64,000 nt of DNA from CAVRXQ01 sp963838845 (GTDB lineage: Bacteria > Actinomycetota > Acidimicrobiia > Acidimicrobiales > Bog-793). The translations under genes and the position numbers were made by a program. The notes under the pieces were generated by a model, which saw only the letters and a list, made by a program, of their open reading frames with translations, had not been told where the DNA came from and searched no databases. Where the stretch lies: NCBI GenBank assembly GCA_963838845.1, contig CAWISR010000002.1:682001-746000 (forward strand), in the 5' to 3' direction. Shown in pieces: positions 60,265 through 64,000 of this stretch. Numbering within the stretch: position 1 is the stretch's first letter; the number at the start of each line of letters is the position of its first letter.

Positions 60265-62152
60265 AGAGCGTCACCGGGGTCCCGGGTCGCACTTCGGTTC
60301 CAGGACCGGGATTCGTCGTCGTCGCCTTCGTCGAGAACGGCGGGCCGATCTGTTCGTTCACGACGAGGCCCACCCGGCGCAGCGCGATGATTGCGGAGTC
60401 GATCGGCAGATTCGCGACCGGTGGCACGGCGACGAGTCGTGGACCGCGAGACACGAACACGGAGATCTGGGTCCCGACCTTGACTCCGGTCGCGCCTTCG
60501 GACGGGCTCGTCGAGACCACGATTCCTGAGGCCACGGTGTTCGAGTACGCGAGACGTTCGACTGGGACGAGCTTCAAGGCGGTGAGCCGCGCGCTCGCGT
60601 CGGAGTAGGACGCCGACGCGAACTGGGGGATTGTGCGGGGGGACGGGCCGAGCGAGATCGACAGGTCGACCTTCGACCCGTAACGCGCGGTGCCGGTGGA
60701 TGGGGAAGCCGTCGCGACCTTTCCGACGGGCACCGACTCGTTGTACGCGCTCGAAACGACGGCGACGAGGTGGTCGTTCATGAGCCGGTTCACCGCTGTG
60801 GCTTTCGACTCCCCGAGCAGTTGCGGAATAGCGACGGTGGCAGGTCCGCGGCTCACCACGACGTCGACCGTTGCGCCGGCACGTTCTCGGATGCCTGGAC
60901 GCGGGGTCTCTTCTGTGATCACGCCGATCGGCGCGGTTGCGGAGAGGACTCGCGAGGCGACGTGCAAGCGCAGTCCATGAGCCGAGAGATTGTGCCGCGC
61001 CGCCGCGAGCTGGTCGTGAACGACGTTCGGGACGATGTGCGAGAAGACGACGTAACGGGCGACGGCGATGGTGCCAACCGCGGCGACCGCGGCAATGGCG
61101 ACACCAAGAGAGACGAGGCGTGCCAGTCGTCGACGGCGAACTCCCTGTGTCGGTCGTCGCGGACCATTCGCGTCGGACGCCGAGGTCGTCTTTCGCGCGT
61201 CGAGAATCGTCACGTCGTCGAGATCGATTCCGTGCTCGTGGACGCGGCTTGATGACGAGACGGTATCGTCATGATCGAAGATCCTCGCGTTCGATCCGGT
61301 GTCGACGACCAACGGCTCAGGTGCATCGAGCTCGCTCAGGACTCCGGTCAGTCGCCACGCGAGGTCAGCGGCGCTGATGCGTACCGACCGGTCTGGCTGC
61401 GTTGCCGCCGCGATGACAGGCTCAAGTGGTCCGAGCTCCGGCGTGGGGGGAAGTTCGTAGCCAACGCGCGCGATCAGGACGGCGTGCAGCGAGTCACCAG
61501 CGAACGGCGACCGTCCAGTCACCGCCTCGTACAAGACGAGTCCGAGCGAGTACACATCGGAGCGATCGTCGAGGAACTGACCGAGCGCCTGCTCGGGTGA
61601 CGCATAACGCGCCGTGCCGAGCACGAGACCATTCGGTTCGGTCCAAGACGCCTCCGAGAGCGCCTTCGCGAGTCCGAAGTCCGCGATATGCGCGTTCGCC
61701 GACTCGTCGAATAGAAGATTCGCGGGCTTGATGTCGCGGTGGACGATGCCACGGTCATGTGCGAACGCGAGCGCCTGGGCGATCGAAACGCCGATCGACG
61801 CGACCTGCGCGACGGAGATCGTGCCGCTGCGCGCGAGGAGGTCCCGCAGGCTCCCTCCCGCGAGGTACTCGAGGACGACGTAGAAGCCTTCCTCCTCACT
61901 TCCCCAGTCGTAGACGTGGACGATGTTCGGGTGATTGAGGGACGCGGCGGCGCGCGCCTCGAGTCGGAAACGGCGTACGAAGGTCTCGTCATTTGAGAGG
62001 GCGGGATGAAGGAACTTCACGGCCACCGGGCGGTGAAGGCGGATGTCCTCCGCGAGATAGACGCGCGCCGACGAGCCGACGCCGAGCTCAGATTCGAGGC
62101 GGTATCGGCCCTGAAGGAGGAGTCCTGTGCGCAGGTCAGCGATAGCGCGCAT
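60254..62152 (-). CDS. PknB-type Ser/Thr protein kinase with four PASTA domains
   Basis: 632 residues from ATG 62152, with GGGGGAT upstream. Kinase domain 12-270: GVGSSARVYLA (Gly-rich loop), VAVKFL (Lys), HRDIKPANLLFD, DFGLAKAL, GTARYASPEQ and RSDVYSLGLVLYEAVTGRSPF. A helix near 370 (LVSLGVAIAAVAAVGTIAVA) crosses the membrane, followed by four PASTA repeats (for example VPNVVHDQLAAARHNLSAHGL) that bind peptidoglycan fragments. It should sense wall precursors and phosphorylate division and wall proteins. No PP2C phosphatase or FtsW/RodA is adjacent, unlike in canonical pknB clusters. Confidence 0.93.
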   Translation of the reverse strand: MRAIADLRTGLLLQGRYRLESELGVGSSARVYLAEDIRLHRPVAVKFLHPALSNDETFVRRFRLEARAAASLNHPNIVHVYDWGSEEEGFYVVLEYLAGGSLRDLLARSGTISVAQVASIGVSIAQALAFAHDRGIVHRDIKPANLLFDESANAHIADFGLAKALSEASWTEPNGLVLGTARYASPEQALGQFLDDRSDVYSLGLVLYEAVTGRSPFAGDSLHAVLIARVGYELPPTPELGPLEPVIAAATQPDRSVRISAADLAWRLTGVLSELDAPEPLVVDTGSNARIFDHDDTVSSSSRVHEHGIDLDDVTILDARKTTSASDANGPRRPTQGVRRRRLARLVSLGVAIAAVAAVGTIAVARYVVFSHIVPNVVHDQLAAARHNLSAHGLRLHVASRVLSATAPIGVITEETPRPGIRERAGATVDVVVSRGPATVAIPQLLGESKATAVNRLMNDHLVAVVSSAYNESVPVGKVATASPSTGTARYGSKVDLSISLGPSPRTIPQFASASYSDASARLTALKLVPVERLAYSNTVASGIVVSTSPSEGATGVKVGTQISVFVSRGPRLVAVPPVANLPIDSAIIALRRVGLVVNEQIGPPFSTKATTTNPGPGTEVRPGTPVTLYVA

Positions 62153-62352
62153 CACAGATCCCCCGATCGTAGCGGTTGTTGTTGCAGGTGGTGGCAAAGT
62201 GCAATGTGATGGCAATGTTATGCCGCTCAGGGCCGCCGCCGATGCCAGCCAGTCGGTCGCCGAGATGTGGTTGACAGAGGCGGCAGTTCGGCGACCGCGC
62301 CGTCGGCCCCGCCGCGGAAAGAACGCCTGTGGGGTCCGAACTTCGGGCCGGA

Positions 62353-64000
62353 TTACTGCGCGCCCTTCACCCTCCCCAGCCGTCCCGGCCACCAGTTCCA
62401 TCGTCCGAGCAGCGCGACGACCGACGGAACGAGCAACGTCCGAACAAGGAACGTGTCCATCAAGATGCCGATCGCCAGACCGAATCCGATGTCACGGATC
62501 TGCGCCGCTCCCGGCGCGGAGCCAGCGACGATCGCGAGTACCGCGAACGATCCCGCAAGCACGATGCCGGCGGCGGTGACGGTCGGACCCGACATTCCGA
62601 TCGCTCGGACAACCGCGTCACGTAGCGGCAGACGACGCGCCTCCTCACGGATGCGCGTCATGACGAGGATGTTGTAATCCTCGCCGAGCGCGAGAAGGAA
62701 CACGAACATCAAGAAGGGCAAGATGAACGTGAGACCTCCCGATCCGCCCAACTCGATGAAGACGAGCGTTGCCAGGCCGAGCGCCGCGAGATATGAGATT
62801 GCGACGCTCAAGATCAAATACAGCGGCGCGACTGCGCTGCGCAGGACGAGCGCAAGCAGGATCGCGATGGCGATGATGGCGATCGGTATCACCCGGAAAA
62901 GGTCATGGTTCGAAGTGCTCGATACGTCGTAGAGCGCTGCCGCCTCACCCGCGACTCCACTTGCGATCGCGCCGGAGCGGCGCGCAGCCAAGGCGACGAG
63001 GGAGCGAATCGCCGGAGTCGCATTCAACGCCGCTGTCGTCTGCTGCGCACCGGCGCGGAGCGTCGCCTCGAACTGGATCGTCCGCCCGTTCTTCGACACG
63101 AAAAGCTGTGACGCGCGGTACGCGTCGTACATCGCCTTGGTCACGCCATCTGCAGGATCGGAAATCGCCGGCAGCGACGAAGGTGGTCCGAGCTCCGCGT
63201 GGAGACGCTGGTACTCGCTCGCGGTGAGCGTTGTTCCGTTCGGATTGAAGGGTCCCTCGAACTGTGTGAACGCTCCTGAAGAACGCAGCACCGAAGACGC
63301 GGTCGCGACGGACTGCGGGGTGTTCCAGATCGGCTCCCGATAGCGAAAGACGAGGTTCGCAGGATTCGTGCTGGCCTGCGGGAAGTGTCTTGCGACCAGG
63401 GCGTTGCCCTTTGCCGCGTTCGAACCGCTGGGCGCGTTGAGCGCGCCACCGAATCCACCGGAGTGGTATCCGACGAGTGCCGCCGCCAACGCGCCGAAGA
63501 TGACGACGCCGCTTGCAAGCGTGATGGCCGGGCGCTGAACGAGGCGAGACGCGACCCTTCCCCACACGCCGACCCGGTCCGAGCCGGCGTCGAGGCGCGA
63601 CGGCCAAAACGCCGCTTTGCCGAAGATCGAGAGGAGCGCCGGCAGAAGAGTGAGGCCAGCGAGGAGCATTACGGCGATGCCGAGCGCGAGCGGGATCCCG
63701 AGGTCGTGGTAGATCCCAAAGCTCGCGAACAGCAGGCTCAGCAGAGCGAAGATGACCGTCCCCGCCGACGCACTGATCGACTCGCCAACGCGGACGAGCG
63801 CGTGCCGGACGGCGTCGTGCGCGCCCATGCCCCGGCGGATTTCTTCTCGAACGCGGAAGACGAGGAAAAGACCATAATCCGTGCCCGCCCCGATCAGCAG
63901 CACGATGAGCAGCAGCTGGGTGATCTCAGAGATCTTCAATCCGTGTGCGCCGAGGCCACCGATGAACCTGTCGGACACCAACAGGGCGAACGCTGGTGGT
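62353..64000 (-). CDS. MMPL/RND-family transporter, N-terminus beyond window
   Basis: At least 549 codons, with the reading frame open to the right edge. It contains the second half of an MMPL protein: ITQLLLIVLLIGAGTDYGLFLVFRVREEI (helix with the conserved GTDY proton-relay region), a large extracytoplasmic loop (about 210-350) and a second helix bundle ending FLLALGEDYNILVMTRIREEARR...FGLAIGILMDTFLVRTLLVPSVVALLGRW. Such transporters export lipids or siderophores in mycobacteria. The substrate is not evident. Confidence 0.9.
   Translation of the reverse strand, partial: PPAFALLVSDRFIGGLGAHGLKISEITQLLLIVLLIGAGTDYGLFLVFRVREEIRRGMGAHDAVRHALVRVGESISASAGTVIFALLSLLFASFGIYHDLGIPLALGIAVMLLAGLTLLPALLSIFGKAAFWPSRLDAGSDRVGVWGRVASRLVQRPAITLASGVVIFGALAAALVGYHSGGFGGALNAPSGSNAAKGNALVARHFPQASTNPANLVFRYREPIWNTPQSVATASSVLRSSGAFTQFEGPFNPNGTTLTASEYQRLHAELGPPSSLPAISDPADGVTKAMYDAYRASQLFVSKNGRTIQFEATLRAGAQQTTAALNATPAIRSLVALAARRSGAIASGVAGEAAALYDVSSTSNHDLFRVIPIAIIAIAILLALVLRSAVAPLYLILSVAISYLAALGLATLVFIELGGSGGLTFILPFLMFVFLLALGEDYNILVMTRIREEARRLPLRDAVVRAIGMSGPTVTAAGIVLAGSFAVLAIVAGSAPGAAQIRDIGFGLAIGILMDTFLVRTLLVPSVVALLGRWNWWPGRLGRVKGAQ

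Noticed and set aside
62153..62401. N-terminal extension of the PASTA kinase to 715 residues
   Set aside because: The extra 83 residues do not resemble kinases; ATG 62152 has a binding site and gives the family start.

Overview
The window is a 64 kb piece of a high-GC chromosome, most likely from an uncultured actinobacterium, perhaps of the class Acidimicrobiia. The evidence is GTG/TTG starts, many promoters that fire directly onto a start codon (leaderless mRNAs), LytR_C and PknB-PASTA envelope proteins, an LLM flavin oxidoreductase, an F420-reductase-like protein, and MarR, GNAT and MFS accessory genes. The class assignment is inference. No tRNA, rRNA, prophage, insertion sequence or CRISPR array was seen.

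Layout. 0-32 kb is accessory and housekeeping: partial HAD hydrolase, small membrane protein, SRPBCC protein, a decayed lipoprotein gene, GNAT, MarR with a palindromic operator, a secreted hydrolase, a secreted protein with eight 54-residue repeats, two family 2 glycosyltransferases, hemerythrin, class I FBP aldolase, Tag glycosylase, a cNMP/thioredoxin-reductase fusion, two cell-wall enzymes (L,D-transpeptidase, NlpC/P60), a PLP aminotransferase, a peptide ABC importer without ATPases, a diguanylate cyclase, a CBS protein, and a GlcNAc-catabolism locus (nagA) whose hexosaminidase has been cut and joined to the tail of a SIS-domain gene.

32-58 kb is an unusually dense amino-acid biosynthesis block: hom (frameshifted), ilvD-ilvBNC, pheA, a DAHP synthase-chorismate mutase fusion, cimA-leuB, leuCD, leuA, a SAM-riboswitch-controlled threonine-synthase-like gene with a CysO-like sulfur carrier, and trpEGD(CF)BA-aroG. 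The ilvB, leuB-cimA, leuA, trp and aroG1 units each carry a short leader peptide rich in codons for the regulated amino acid, followed by an intrinsic terminator. Four of these leaders begin 6-8 nt after a -10 box, so they appear to be translated from leaderless mRNA. Two DAHP synthases feed the shikimate pathway, one under a Trp-codon leader in the trp operon and one under a Trp-Tyr-Phe leader fused to chorismate mutase.

58-64 kb holds an amidase, a LytR_C-domain protein, a PASTA-repeat Ser/Thr kinase and an MMPL/RND-type exporter cut by the window end.

Two apparent frameshifts (hom and the lipoprotein relic) lie in runs of six G where seven would restore the frame. Homopolymer error in the assembly should be excluded before calling these genes dead.
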